From Varibaculum vaginae (GTDB taxonomy: Bacteria > Actinomycetota > Actinomycetes > Actinomycetales > Actinomycetaceae): a stretch of 64,000 bases of DNA. The stretch is taken from positions 62,001-126,000 of the forward strand of contig NZ_UWNY01000003.1 of NCBI RefSeq assembly GCF_900604285.1, in the 5' to 3' direction. A program made the translations under genes and the position numbers. The notes under the pieces are model-generated. The model was given only the letters and a program-made list of their open reading frames with translations. It ran no database searches and was not told the origin of the DNA. This document shows positions 53,001 to 61,489 of this stretch, piece after piece; position 1 is the stretch's first letter; each line of letters opens with the position of its first letter.

Positions 53001-54692
53001 GTGAATAGTCAAGATGGCCAAGAGCCAGCGGTTAATCCGTACGAACAGATAGCCAAGGGCGCGCGGGGAAATCGGGGGCAAATCGATCCGGAACTGCTGC
53101 CTTATCTGGTGGAAGCAGACCGGGAAGAAAAGATCGAGTTACCGATTAGCGATAGTTCGGCTCAGCCTCAAGATTCCCAACGTTTGCGGCAAATTTTGCA
53201 GGCTGGCGGGATCGCTCTGCCCGATGAGATTGCTGCTGATGAAGTAAGTTTAGAGGGTGATTCCGAGGAAGCGGATGCGCAGGCGCCTTTACTGGCACCT
53301 ACTGCGCCAGCTTCCTCCGATGCAGCCTTGCTGGCAGATTTTGAGGTTGCCCAGGTTTATGCGCGCATTGTGCAGCGCCGCCCGGAGCACAATATCTCGC
53401 CGACTAAAGCGCGAATTGAGCGTGCCCTCGACTATCTTTCGGATCCGCAACTGTCCTATCCCTGCTTGCATATTGCCGGCACTAATGGAAAAACCTCTAC
53501 GGCGCGAATTGCGGATAGTTTGCTGAGTGCCCAAGGGATGCGGGTAGGGCGTTTTACCTCCCCGCATCTACTCAGCGTGCGCGAGAGGATCTCTATTGAT
53601 GGGGAACCGATCAGTGCCCAGGCGTTCTTGCAGGCCAACCAGGATGTGGAGGCGATTATCGCCCTCGCCGATAAAGAGGGCGAAGCAGCTGGTGAAGGTA
53701 ATCTTTCTTTCTTCGAGTATTTAACTGCTTTAGCTTTCCAGGCTTTCGCAGCTGCTCCTATTGATATGGGAGTAATCGAAGTGGGGATGGGGGGACGCTG
53801 GGATTCCACCAATGTGTTGGACTCTCCGGTGCAGGTAATCTGCCCGATTTCTTTTGATCACGAAAAATGGTTGGGGGATACCCTTGCGAAAATCGCTAGC
53901 GAAAAAGCAGGGATTATTCGTCCGGGTGCTACCGTTATTTGTGCTCCCCAAGAAGCTGAAGCCTTGGAGGTGATTCGCGAAGTCTGCCGGGAAAAAGATG
54001 CGACTTTGCGTCTTTGCGGTGAAGATTTCACGGTTAGTGACCAGAAAATAGCAGTTGGGGGACAGATGTTTACTGTAAATACCCCGGCTGCCAGTTATCA
54101 AGATCTCTACTTGCCACTTTTTGGTCGTCATCAAGCGGTGAACGCGGCCTTGGCGATAGCGGCGGTAGAGGCGCTAGGGGCAGGCAAACCACTCTCTGAG
54201 GAAGTTCTGGAAATTGGGCTAGATGCGGCGCGCTCTCCGGGACGTCTTGAAGTGCTGGGGGGTTCTCCTACCATTATCGTGGACGCAGCACATAACCCGG
54301 GAGGGGCTGCAGCGTTACGTGCGGGGATCGAGGATGCGTTCGGATTCCAAAAGGTTATCGGAGTTTTCTCGGCGATGGGCGATAAAAATGTGGAGGGCAT
54401 CCTCGCAGAGATGGAGCCGCTGCTAGAGGCAGTGGTGACCTTGCCGATGGAGGGTGAGCGTGCCATGGAACCGGTCGAACTGGCGAAAATTGCCAGGGAG
54501 GTATTTGGCGAGGAACAAACATTCGCGGCTCCTAACCTCTTAGATGCGGTAGATCAGGCGGTGGCTCTAACTGAAGAAGGTAATTTACCTGCAGATGCGG
54601 TTGGAATCGTGATTTTCGGTTCGGTAGTTTTAGCAGGGCAGGCGCGCCAGTTACTTTCCGAGAGATTAAAACCTGAAAACCCTTCTCAGTGA
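53001..54692 (+). CDS. folC: Bifunctional folylpolyglutamate/dihydrofolate synthase
   Basis: Adds glutamate to dihydropteroate and folates. 563 aa: a Mur-ligase-like core begins around residue 120 (..YARIVQRRPEHNISPTKARIERAL) with the P-loop HIAGTNGKTSTARI near 155-168, GRFTSPHL, VIEVGMGGRWDSTNV and the C-terminal IIVDAAHNPGGAAAL. The first ~115 residues are an acidic, Ala/Glu/Asp-rich extension that most FolC lack. GTG 53001 has AGGGGG upstream, 28 bp after ileS. Confidence 0.92.
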   Translation: MNSQDGQEPAVNPYEQIAKGARGNRGQIDPELLPYLVEADREEKIELPISDSSAQPQDSQRLRQILQAGGIALPDEIAADEVSLEGDSEEADAQAPLLAPTAPASSDAALLADFEVAQVYARIVQRRPEHNISPTKARIERALDYLSDPQLSYPCLHIAGTNGKTSTARIADSLLSAQGMRVGRFTSPHLLSVRERISIDGEPISAQAFLQANQDVEAIIALADKEGEAAGEGNLSFFEYLTALAFQAFAAAPIDMGVIEVGMGGRWDSTNVLDSPVQVICPISFDHEKWLGDTLAKIASEKAGIIRPGATVICAPQEAEALEVIREVCREKDATLRLCGEDFTVSDQKIAVGGQMFTVNTPAASYQDLYLPLFGRHQAVNAALAIAAVEALGAGKPLSEEVLEIGLDAARSPGRLEVLGGSPTIIVDAAHNPGGAAALRAGIEDAFGFQKVIGVFSAMGDKNVEGILAEMEPLLEAVVTLPMEGERAMEPVELAKIAREVFGEEQTFAAPNLLDAVDQAVALTEEGNLPADAVGIVIFGSVVLAGQARQLLSERLKPENPSQ

Positions 54693-54749
54693 TGTCAAAT
54701 GCGTAACGAGCGTTAAGCAATCTTGAAATAAATGTGAAAAGATATTTAC

Positions 54750-55766
54750 GTGACTTTAATCCTCGCTGTCGATGCTTATATGCTTGCCGATGCCAACCTG
54801 GTGGGTTGGGCTTGGGCAGTCGACCAGGATAATTGGGCGTGCGGATGCGTAGAAGATTCTGCCTCGGTATCGCAGGCTCAATTCAGAGCGATATTTTCAT
54901 TTGTGCGTCGCTCCCATGAGGTTCGCGAGCCACTGGTTATTTACACTTCTTCCGAATATGTAGCGGCAGTGTTGCAAACTTGGCGTCACCAGTGGCGAAG
55001 TAATCAATGGCGCAAACTAGATGGGATGCCAGTCACTGATCTGCAACTAATCCGCAATATCGACCGTTTCCTTGCAGGAAAATCTTTGCAGGTAATATGT
55101 GTCGGATCGAAGGAAGAAGACCTGTTGCTGCAGGCGCATATTTATGCTCGAGAAGTGGCCTATGCACACCGGGATGGCCAAGAGCCAAATCTCGGACCAG
55201 GTTTTCACCCCGAGCTGCTCAAACAGCGTCGCGGGAAGAAATCTCAGAAGTTAATAATCAGCGAAGTGCCGTTATTGAAGCCTAAGGATTCCGTTCCGGA
55301 TAACGTAGCGAGGTTTCCCCGCAGTGTCCAGCCTAGGAAATCGGTAACTAATCCGGATAGGCAGCTGTATTCCGGGCCCGTGGACGTAGGTGGGCTGGGC
55401 TCTCCTGCACGAGGTGCAGCCGCTAACCTACGCCCGATTACCCAGGTGGTCAGGGATCAGGATCTACGTTTTCAGAAGTATTGTGCTAGTGCGAATCGGG
55501 TACAGATTCGCGAAATGATGCATCCGGATTTCATGTCGATTGGGGAACTGGGGGTTCCGATTTCTCGTACGGAAGCGGCGGCACTGCTTGCTGAAGATCC
55601 CCCTTCGCCTTCCGAGGTAGAAGTGCGCGAACTGGGGCCGCATACCGCCCAGGTAATCTATTTTGATTCGGGTTTGGTACAGTCTTGGATTTGGACTCGT
55701 TACCAAAACAATCAGGCACGCCTAATCTTCCAGCAGATCACTAAGCGTCCTCTGGATGTATTTTAG
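54750..55766 (+). CDS. Degenerate RNase H-like domain fused to a DUF4440/NTF2-like domain
   Basis: 338 aa. Residues ~1-142 follow the RNase HI fold in order: LILAVDAYMLADANLVGWAWAV (first strand, D8), VIYTSSEYVAAVLQTW where RNase HI has TDSQYV, QWRKLDGMPVTDLQLIRNIDRFL where it has W....KPVKN.DLW..L, and a final strand-helix. D8 is kept, but the other catalytic acids (E48, D70, D134 in E. coli) are replaced, so nuclease activity is unlikely. A Pro/Arg linker (~143-235) leads to an NTF2-like DUF4440 domain (~240-335, ..ANRVQIREMMHPDFMSIGELG..). GTG 54750; probably read through from folC, 57 bp upstream. Confidence 0.8.
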   Translation: MTLILAVDAYMLADANLVGWAWAVDQDNWACGCVEDSASVSQAQFRAIFSFVRRSHEVREPLVIYTSSEYVAAVLQTWRHQWRSNQWRKLDGMPVTDLQLIRNIDRFLAGKSLQVICVGSKEEDLLLQAHIYAREVAYAHRDGQEPNLGPGFHPELLKQRRGKKSQKLIISEVPLLKPKDSVPDNVARFPRSVQPRKSVTNPDRQLYSGPVDVGGLGSPARGAAANLRPITQVVRDQDLRFQKYCASANRVQIREMMHPDFMSIGELGVPISRTEAAALLAEDPPSPSEVEVRELGPHTAQVIYFDSGLVQSWIWTRYQNNQARLIFQQITKRPLDVF

Positions 55767-55861
55767 ATCTAGTTTTGTGGCCTGAATACCAGGGTTCTAT
55801 TGGTATCTATGCTCTCTTCTTAGGGATTAATACCGGTTATTATCCTTTAAAACAGTATAAA

Positions 55862-55903
55862 AATGTTCTTTGGCTCCGGTTTTTACCGGAGCCAAAGAAC
55901 ATT
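55862..55903. terminator. Bidirectional terminator between convergent genes
   Basis: A 19-bp perfect stem (55862-55880 with 55885-55903; core TTCTTTGGCTCCGGT) around a TTTT loop. On the minus strand it is followed by TTTTATA, so it best serves the lpdA-sucB operon; on the plus strand it ends the RNase H-like gene. Confidence 0.85.
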
Positions 55904-55939
55904 GATAAGACTATTAAAATCGTATCTAGTTAAAGACTT

Positions 55940-57865
55940 CTACAGCCCGACTTCGGCAGAGAAGTCCCCTTCTTCCAAGCGCTTCTTTACAGTAGTCAGG
56001 TAACGAGCTGCATCCGCACCATCGATTAGACGATGGTCATAGGATAGTGCTAGGTAAACCAAAGAACGCACCGCGATAGTGTCGTTTCCTTCGGAATCTT
56101 TCACTACCATCGGACGGCGCACGATCGTACCGAGCCCCAAAATTGCTTCCTCGGGGTAATTAACTACTGGAGTATCGAAGAGGGCGCCACGCGAACCAGT
56201 GTTGGTAATCGAGAAGGTACCGCCAGTCATTTCATCGATACTGATAGAACCGTCTCGAACTTTTGCTGCCAACTCGTTGACCTTGCGGGCAATAGCGGCA
56301 ATCGTCAGATCGCCACAGTTCTTGATTACCGGTACCATCAGCCCCTTCTCGGAGTCCACCGCAATCCCTACGTTCTCGTGATCGAAATAGGTGACCTCGT
56401 TAGTTTCGTCATTTACCCGTGAGTTGATCTTCGGGTGTGCCTTAAGGGCTTCCACTGCCGCTTTCACAAAGAAAGGCAAGAAGGACAACTTGGTACCTTC
56501 CCGTTGCGCAAAAGAGTCCTTAGCACGCGCCCGCAGGTTGGCAATCCGGGTTACGTCTACCTCTACTACCGTAGTCAACTGGGCGGTGGAGGCTAGCGAG
56601 TTCATCATATGCTTGGCAATGGTCTGGCGCATCCGAGAGAGCTTCTCGGTCTTGCCACGTTCCTGCGCCGGCTCAATCGGAGGTAGCGGAGCCGCGGGAG
56701 CTTTCGGGGTGACTGCCTGTGATTTTTGTGCAGCCGCGAGTACGTCTTCGCGCCGAATGCGTCCACCTACGCCGCTGCCGGTAAGAGTAGAAATATCTAC
56801 TCCTTTTTCACGTGCCAATTTGCGTACAATTGGAGTTACGTAGCCGCCACTTACTTGCGCTGCTGCTTGCGGTTTTTCTGCCGGCTTCGGCGCGGGAGGA
56901 GCAACTGTGGCTTTAGGTGCAGCCGGAGCCTTGGGCGCTGCGGGCGCCGGAGGGGCTACCGGAGGTTTAGGCGCAGCCGGGGCAGCAGGAACTTTGGGAG
57001 CTGGGGGAACCACCGGCGGTTTAGGAGCTGCCGGAGTGTTATCGGAAGGTGGTACTACCTGTCCTTCCACGGTCATAGTTCCCGGATAACCAGTGTGTAC
57101 CTGTGGGTATGCCCACTGGACTACGTGATGGTCACCCTCACGTTTAATCGAGGAGGGAATACCTGCGCCTGGGAGCTCTGCTAAATCTTCTGGCAAGCTG
57201 GGCGCTGGAGGAGCGGCGGGAGCGGATGCAGTATTCGGGGCTACCGGAGTGCTGGTTGCGGTCGGAGTAGCTGCGCCCGCACCGACGCGGCAAAGTACTG
57301 TGCCTACGTCCACGGTTTCGTCTTCTTGTACCAGAATTTCGGTGAGGACACCGGAGATAGGGGAAGGCACTTCGGAGTCGACCTTGTCGGTAGAAACTTC
57401 CAATAGCGGTTCATCCACCGCCACTTGGTCGCCAACTTTCTTTAACCAGCGAGACACCGTGCCCTCGGTCACCGATTCTCCCAGAGCCGGCATTTCTACG
57501 GCCTGTCCACCCCCTGCAGGGGCAGTGCTAGCGGCAGGAGTTACCGGGGTAGCTGGAGCCTCTGGTACCGGAGTTTGTACAGGGGTCGGAGCTGCTGGCG
57601 CGGAAGGAGTCGACGAGCCCACTTCGCTAGCCGCACCAACCCGGCAAACTACCGTGCCTACGTCCACGGTTTCGTCCTCTTCCACCAGAATCTCGGTGAC
57701 TACCCCCGCGACCGGGGAGGGAACTTCAGAATCAACTTTATCCGTGGAAACCTCTAGTAAAGGTTCGTCCACCGCTACTTGATCGCCTACCTTCTTTAGC
57801 CAGCGAGAAACCGTACCTTCGGTAACCGATTCGCCCAGAGCGGGCATCTCAATATCTTGTGCCAT
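55940..57865 (-). CDS. sucB: 2-oxoacid dehydrogenase E2 (dihydrolipoamide acyltransferase), two lipoyl domains
   Basis: Core of the pyruvate/2-oxoglutarate dehydrogenase complex, 641 aa. Two lipoyl domains (residues ~5-77 and ~123-195) carry STDKVDSEVPSP with lipoyl lysines K43 and K161. Each is followed by a Pro/Ala-rich swinging linker; the second linker (~210-340) is almost pure PKPPVAPPAP-type repeat. The E3-binding domain is near 345-380 (YVTPIVRKLAREKGVDISTL), and the catalytic domain ends with SYDHRLIDGADAARYL. E1 is not in the window, so pyruvate versus 2-oxoglutarate specificity is open; actinobacterial DlaT can serve both. It lies 24 bp after lpdA. Confidence 0.92.
   Translation of the reverse strand: MAQDIEMPALGESVTEGTVSRWLKKVGDQVAVDEPLLEVSTDKVDSEVPSPVAGVVTEILVEEDETVDVGTVVCRVGAASEVGSSTPSAPAAPTPVQTPVPEAPATPVTPAASTAPAGGGQAVEMPALGESVTEGTVSRWLKKVGDQVAVDEPLLEVSTDKVDSEVPSPISGVLTEILVQEDETVDVGTVLCRVGAGAATPTATSTPVAPNTASAPAAPPAPSLPEDLAELPGAGIPSSIKREGDHHVVQWAYPQVHTGYPGTMTVEGQVVPPSDNTPAAPKPPVVPPAPKVPAAPAAPKPPVAPPAPAAPKAPAAPKATVAPPAPKPAEKPQAAAQVSGGYVTPIVRKLAREKGVDISTLTGSGVGGRIRREDVLAAAQKSQAVTPKAPAAPLPPIEPAQERGKTEKLSRMRQTIAKHMMNSLASTAQLTTVVEVDVTRIANLRARAKDSFAQREGTKLSFLPFFVKAAVEALKAHPKINSRVNDETNEVTYFDHENVGIAVDSEKGLMVPVIKNCGDLTIAAIARKVNELAAKVRDGSISIDEMTGGTFSITNTGSRGALFDTPVVNYPEEAILGLGTIVRRPMVVKDSEGNDTIAVRSLVYLALSYDHRLIDGADAARYLTTVKKRLEEGDFSAEVGL
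57281..57853 (-). repeat. Tandem duplication of the lipoyl-domain coding unit
   Basis: Units 57635-57853 and 57281-57499, both inside the E2 gene. They encode 73 residues with about six conservative differences, yet the DNA differs at many third codon positions, so the duplication is old and the protein sequence is under tight selection. Confidence 0.8.
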
Positions 57866-57889
57866 GTTTCCAATTTACCTTTCTGGACT

Positions 57890-59257
57890 TTAGGAATGTA
57901 AAGGTTTTCCGGCAAGAGCCATCGCGGCCTCGCCAATCGCTTCGTCTTGAGTCGGGTGGGTGTGAACCAGCGCCGCCAAATCTTCGGGGAATGCTTCCCA
58001 GTTAACCAGCAACTGACCTTCGCCAACCAGTTCCCCTACCCGTTTTCCGAGGGCATGGAATCCCACAATTGGGCCATCCTTTTGCGCCACCAGCTTAATA
58101 ATTCCACCGGTACCTAGAATCTGGGATTTACCGTTACCAGCCAGGTTGTATTCGGTGACTTTTACCCCGTCCTTGCCGAATTTTTCTTCCGCTTGCGTCT
58201 GAGTTAAACCAACCGAAGCGATCTCGGGTTCACAGAAAGTAACCCGGGGAATATTGGGTTCTACCAGCGGTTGGGGATCGAGACCGCCTAGGTATTCGGC
58301 TAGGAAAATACCTTGTGCGAAACCGCGATGCGCCAATTGTAAGCCGGGAACGATATCGCCAACTGCATATACGCCGGGAACACTCGTCATTAGGTGTTCA
58401 TCTACCGGGATAAAGCCGCGATCAATCTGTACCCCGATTTCTTCGTATCCCATATCTTTAGTGCGCGGGCCGCGCCCTACTGCCACCAGCAGTACGTCAG
58501 CATCAAAAACGTCTCCGGACTGCGTTCTAACCTGTACCGAGTTGCCAGTTTGGGTAACCGAATCGAACATAGTGCCGGTCTTAAAAGCAATTCCGCGGCT
58601 GCGGAAGGCACGCTCAAGTCCCTTAGAAATGGAGGCGTCCTCGTTATTAGCTAAATGCGGTAGTCCTTCGATAATGGTTACCTCGGTTCCCAGGGACGCC
58701 CAAAGGCTGGCGAACTCGATGCCGATAACCCCGCCCCCAAGTACCACTGCTTTACTAGGAATCCAATCAAGCTGTAGAGCCTGGTCAGAAGTAATTACCC
58801 GTCCTTCAATGTCGAGGCCGGGCAGCGATTTAGAATAGGAGCCAGTAGCCAAGACCAGATTCTTGCCTCGGTAAGTTTCCGAGCCGACCTGGACAGTGTT
58901 TGCGTTGATTACCCGTCCCCAACCTTGGATGTAGTCGATTTTGCGGGATTTGACCAACCCCTGTAGCCCCTTGTGTAAACGGGAAATGGTGTTGTCACGA
59001 AAACGTCCGACGGTTTGCATATCTACGCCATTGAAACTGGTGTTAACACCCAGACGAGAGGCTTCTTTAATGGCATCAACCGTTTCCGCTACGTGCAGCA
59101 TCGCCTTGGTAGGGATGCAACCCCGATGAAGGCAGGTACCGCCAACTTTATCTCCCTCAATGAGGGCTACTTTCATTCCCAGTTGAGAAGCGCGCAAAGC
59201 GGTAGCATATCCACCGCTGCCCGCGCCCAAGACTACAACGTCATAGGTGCTCGTCAT
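57890..59257 (-). CDS. lpdA: Dihydrolipoyl dehydrogenase (E3)
   Basis: Reoxidises lipoyl groups with FAD and NAD+. 455 aa with the N-terminal FAD site VVVLGAGSGGYATAL, redox disulfide GGTCLHRGCIPTK, NAD site VVLGGGVIGIEFASLW, ..YAVGDIV.., and the C-terminal HTHPTQDEA His-Glu pair. ATG 59257 (MTSTYDVVVLG) is chosen because AAGGAG lies about 9 nt upstream; the frame runs 40 residues further up without family similarity. First gene of the lpdA-sucB operon. Confidence 0.95.
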   Translation of the reverse strand: MTSTYDVVVLGAGSGGYATALRASQLGMKVALIEGDKVGGTCLHRGCIPTKAMLHVAETVDAIKEASRLGVNTSFNGVDMQTVGRFRDNTISRLHKGLQGLVKSRKIDYIQGWGRVINANTVQVGSETYRGKNLVLATGSYSKSLPGLDIEGRVITSDQALQLDWIPSKAVVLGGGVIGIEFASLWASLGTEVTIIEGLPHLANNEDASISKGLERAFRSRGIAFKTGTMFDSVTQTGNSVQVRTQSGDVFDADVLLVAVGRGPRTKDMGYEEIGVQIDRGFIPVDEHLMTSVPGVYAVGDIVPGLQLAHRGFAQGIFLAEYLGGLDPQPLVEPNIPRVTFCEPEIASVGLTQTQAEEKFGKDGVKVTEYNLAGNGKSQILGTGGIIKLVAQKDGPIVGFHALGKRVGELVGEGQLLVNWEAFPEDLAALVHTHPTQDEAIGEAAMALAGKPLHS

Positions 59258-59543
59258 TGTGATGTTCTCCTTGCAAAAATCGCGGCTATGGTCCGGTTGA
59301 CGCCTCGGCGAGCGTTGCCTTAAAGAAAAGTTTGCTCGTAGCCACGGCATGCCAGACACCTGCCCACATTCTTTCATCTTTGCCCGCTAAACGCACGGCG
59401 ATGGCCGAACTCACTTAAGACGGTAAAAAATGTGAATGAGAATACTAAGGGTTTTCTGGCTGTTAGGTTAGAAGCTTGGGTAAAGCTTTCAGGCACAGCG
59501 GGTACAATCTAAAAAAGAATACCGCGAAACTTCGGAGAATAAA

Positions 59544-59981
59544 TTGCCAGCATCTGCATCCGAGCAACCTTCCCATAGGGATCCACGCGCACCCTCTTGG
59601 GGGGTGGGGCGACTTTTCATGGCGGTCTTAGTAATGTTCTCGGTGGTTGCCCTGTTTCATGAGTTCTCAACCCTGCCGGCATCCGGTTCTGCCGGTTATG
59701 GATTCGCAATGTTGTCACTAGCGAATGTGGCGCACTGGATCATGCTTTCAATCGCGGTGATTCACAATGGGCGGCGGATGAGGTTAATCGCCTGGGTGCT
59801 TAGCGGGATCGAAACCCTCCTTTTGGTGCTGTTCGCTTTGGTGTTTTCCACTCCTAACCTGGAGCGGGCACAACTGCTTGCTAACTGGGGGCAGGACTAC
59901 TTCTATTTTCCCGCGATTTTAACAGTGCTTACGCTTATCTGGCTGTTGGTTTCTTCTCCACTGCGCGGCAGTGGTAGTTAA
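59544..59981 (+). CDS. Hypothetical four-helix membrane protein
   Basis: 145 aa, not recognised. After a polar, Pro/Ser-rich N-terminus (~20 residues) there are four hydrophobic helices (about 22-42, 52-72, 80-103 and 118-138), separated by short loops; NGRRMR lies between helices 2 and 3. TTG 59544 has CGGAG 6-7 nt upstream. The stop overlaps the convergent trmL stop. The 286-bp gap before it contains a possible -10 (TACAAT, 59503-59508) but no other gene. Confidence 0.65.
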   Translation: MPASASEQPSHRDPRAPSWGVGRLFMAVLVMFSVVALFHEFSTLPASGSAGYGFAMLSLANVAHWIMLSIAVIHNGRRMRLIAWVLSGIETLLLVLFALVFSTPNLERAQLLANWGQDYFYFPAILTVLTLIWLLVSSPLRGSGS

Positions 59982-60439
59982 ACCAGATTGGGGTAGGCGT
60001 TTTGCCTTAGGGCTTCATAAAGGCCGATAGAGGCGGAGATTGTCAGGTTTAAGGAACGCAGGTGCGGCACCATTGGGATTCGTACCAGGTTGGCTACCCG
60101 AGGATGCGCCATGACTTCTTCCGGGAGTCCGGTAGGTTCGGGGCCAAATAGCAACCCGTCCTCGCTTCCATAGGAAACCTCTTGAAAGTGCAGTTTGGCG
60201 TGACCGGTAAAAGCGTGGATTTTTCCCGGTATCTCTGCCAGGGCGTCCTCTAGATTAGGGTGCACTTTCACATGTGCTAGGTCATGATAGTCCAGTCCGG
60301 CACGCTTTAGCTTAGTGTCATCCATGTCGAAGCAAAGCGGTTCCACCAGGTGTAACAAGGTACCGGTGCAGGCGGATAGGCGGATAGCAGCTCCGGTGTT
60401 TCCCGGGATGCGTGGCTCGAAATAGATCAAATGCAACAC
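59978..60439 (-). CDS. trmL: tRNA (cytidine/uridine-34-2'-O)-methyltransferase
   Basis: SPOUT-family wobble-base ribose methyltransferase, 153 aa. Opens LHLIYFEPRIPGNTGAAIRLSAC; the knot region has LLFGPEPTGLPEEV and the C-terminal IPMVPHLRSLNLTISASIGLYEALRQ typical of TrmL. Targets tRNA-Leu with CAA or UAA anticodons in E. coli; the tRNA-Leu(CAA) of this window would be a natural substrate (inference). GTG 60439 has TAGAAT 7 nt upstream on the minus strand. Confidence 0.93.
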   Translation of the reverse strand: MLHLIYFEPRIPGNTGAAIRLSACTGTLLHLVEPLCFDMDDTKLKRAGLDYHDLAHVKVHPNLEDALAEIPGKIHAFTGHAKLHFQEVSYGSEDGLLFGPEPTGLPEEVMAHPRVANLVRIPMVPHLRSLNLTISASIGLYEALRQNAYPNLV

Positions 60440-60452
60440 GATCTCAATTCTA
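60440..60452 (-). promoter_or_regulatory. Candidate -10 box for a leaderless trmL transcript
   Basis: TAGAAT (60452-60447 on the minus strand) is close to the TATAAT consensus and ends 7 nt before GTG 60439. Confidence 0.45.
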
Positions 60453-60571
60453 AAGCCTTTTAGTAATCGCTAAATAATCGGAATGAGGCTATCGGTTAGT
60501 GATTCTTCCGCCTCAGCGAGGTTATTCGCGTAGCCTAGAGGCAAAAGCACCTGCGCTGTATTGGAGGAATC

Positions 60572-61105
60572 ATGGATCTTAACTCCCGTCCGCTCGCGCT
60601 CGACCCTTATGAGGCACTGCCAGAACTTCCTACTTTTACTTTGACTTCCACCGATATGACGGCGGGGGAACAGATGCCCACCGCGCAGACAGCAGCAGGG
60701 GAGAACCTTTCCCCGCAACTTTCCTGGAGCGGTTTCCCGAAAGAAACGCAATCTTTTCTGCTTACTTGTTTTGATCCTGATGCCCCTACGCCCTCCGGTT
60801 TTTGGCATTGGTTGATTACTGATATTCCAGCGGAGATGACTTCCCTACCTACCGGTGCCGGCCGCAGTGACCTGGAGCTTGACGGTGCGGCTTTCCATTT
60901 GCGTAATGATGGCGGCGAATGGTCATATATGGGGGCGGCTCCACCTAAGGGGGATCGTCCGCACCGCTATATTTTCGCGGTTCATGCCCTGGATACGGAA
61001 ACTTTGGAACTAGATGAGGACGCCTCGGCGGCGGCAGCTAACTTCCAGGCATTATTCCATTCCTTGGCGCGCGCCACTTTAGAAGTCACTTACCAAAATA
61101 AGTAG
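60572..61105 (+). CDS. YbhB/YbcL-family PEBP protein (Raf kinase inhibitor-like)
   Basis: 177 aa of the phosphatidylethanolamine-binding protein fold. Conserved GENLSPQLSWSGFP, CFDPDAPTPSGFWHWLITDIP (the DPD-P..H ligand pocket) and PPKGDRPHRYIFAVHAL. No signal peptide, so probably cytoplasmic. The biological role in bacteria is not established. ATG 60572 has GGAGG 4-5 nt upstream. Confidence 0.9.
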   Translation: MDLNSRPLALDPYEALPELPTFTLTSTDMTAGEQMPTAQTAAGENLSPQLSWSGFPKETQSFLLTCFDPDAPTPSGFWHWLITDIPAEMTSLPTGAGRSDLELDGAAFHLRNDGGEWSYMGAAPPKGDRPHRYIFAVHALDTETLELDEDASAAAANFQALFHSLARATLEVTYQNK

Positions 61106-61205
61106 GCCGAGGAAGAAGCGGAAAGGCAACTGGTGCTCAGTCAATCGGAGCTTCTTCCAAACTGGTGTAGCCCAGGTAATTTCCGAGGGGATAAGCGAAA
61201 ATTGG

Positions 61206-61217
61206 TAATTTAAAACC
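61206..61217 (+). promoter_or_regulatory. Candidate -10 box supporting ATG 61218 as a leaderless start
   Basis: TAATTT (61206-61211), 6 nt, then ATG 61218. The geometry matches other leaderless candidates, which argues that translation begins at 61218 upstream of the apparent frameshift. Confidence 0.4.
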
Positions 61218-61438
61218 ATGTCTAAGCGCAAAAGCACTATCGCTGATTTTTGGTTTGGGTAGGGATTATCCTGGTTGCGCTTTCGGCTATTTTGGACTTC
61301 TTTTTGATATTTACTGCTAACTATCAGCGAAACCTGCTGTTTACCCTTCCGATTTGGACTTTAGGCTTTGCCTGCTTGGTGATAATCGGGAATCGGGAAA
61401 AGGACAAAAAACCCGCGGAAAGCAGAAGCGCTAACTAG
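61218..61438 (+). pseudogene. Small two-helix membrane protein, apparently frameshifted in a T-run
   Basis: From ATG 61218 the frame reads MSKRKSTIADF then stops at 61260. The other frame, open from 61250, encodes two transmembrane helices (VWVGIILVALSAILDFFLIF and LLFTLPIWTLGFACLVII) and a Lys-rich tail ending at 61438. Adding one T to the five-T run at 61247-61251 joins them into a natural 73-aa protein (MSKRKSTIADFLVWVG...). This is a sequencing indel, a real inactivation or a phase-variable tract. The TTG at 61250 could be a start but has no ribosome-binding site. The family is not recognised. Confidence 0.6.
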
Positions 61439-61489
61439 GTTCTAGTCACTAAACTATTAGTGGATTCTTCACCCGGTTAGGAGCTAAAA

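Noticed and set aside
57249-57782. A 177-aa Ser/Thr/Val-rich frame opposite the E2 gene
   Set aside because: It mirrors the duplicated lipoyl domains and Pro/Ala linkers; low complexity and no start signal.
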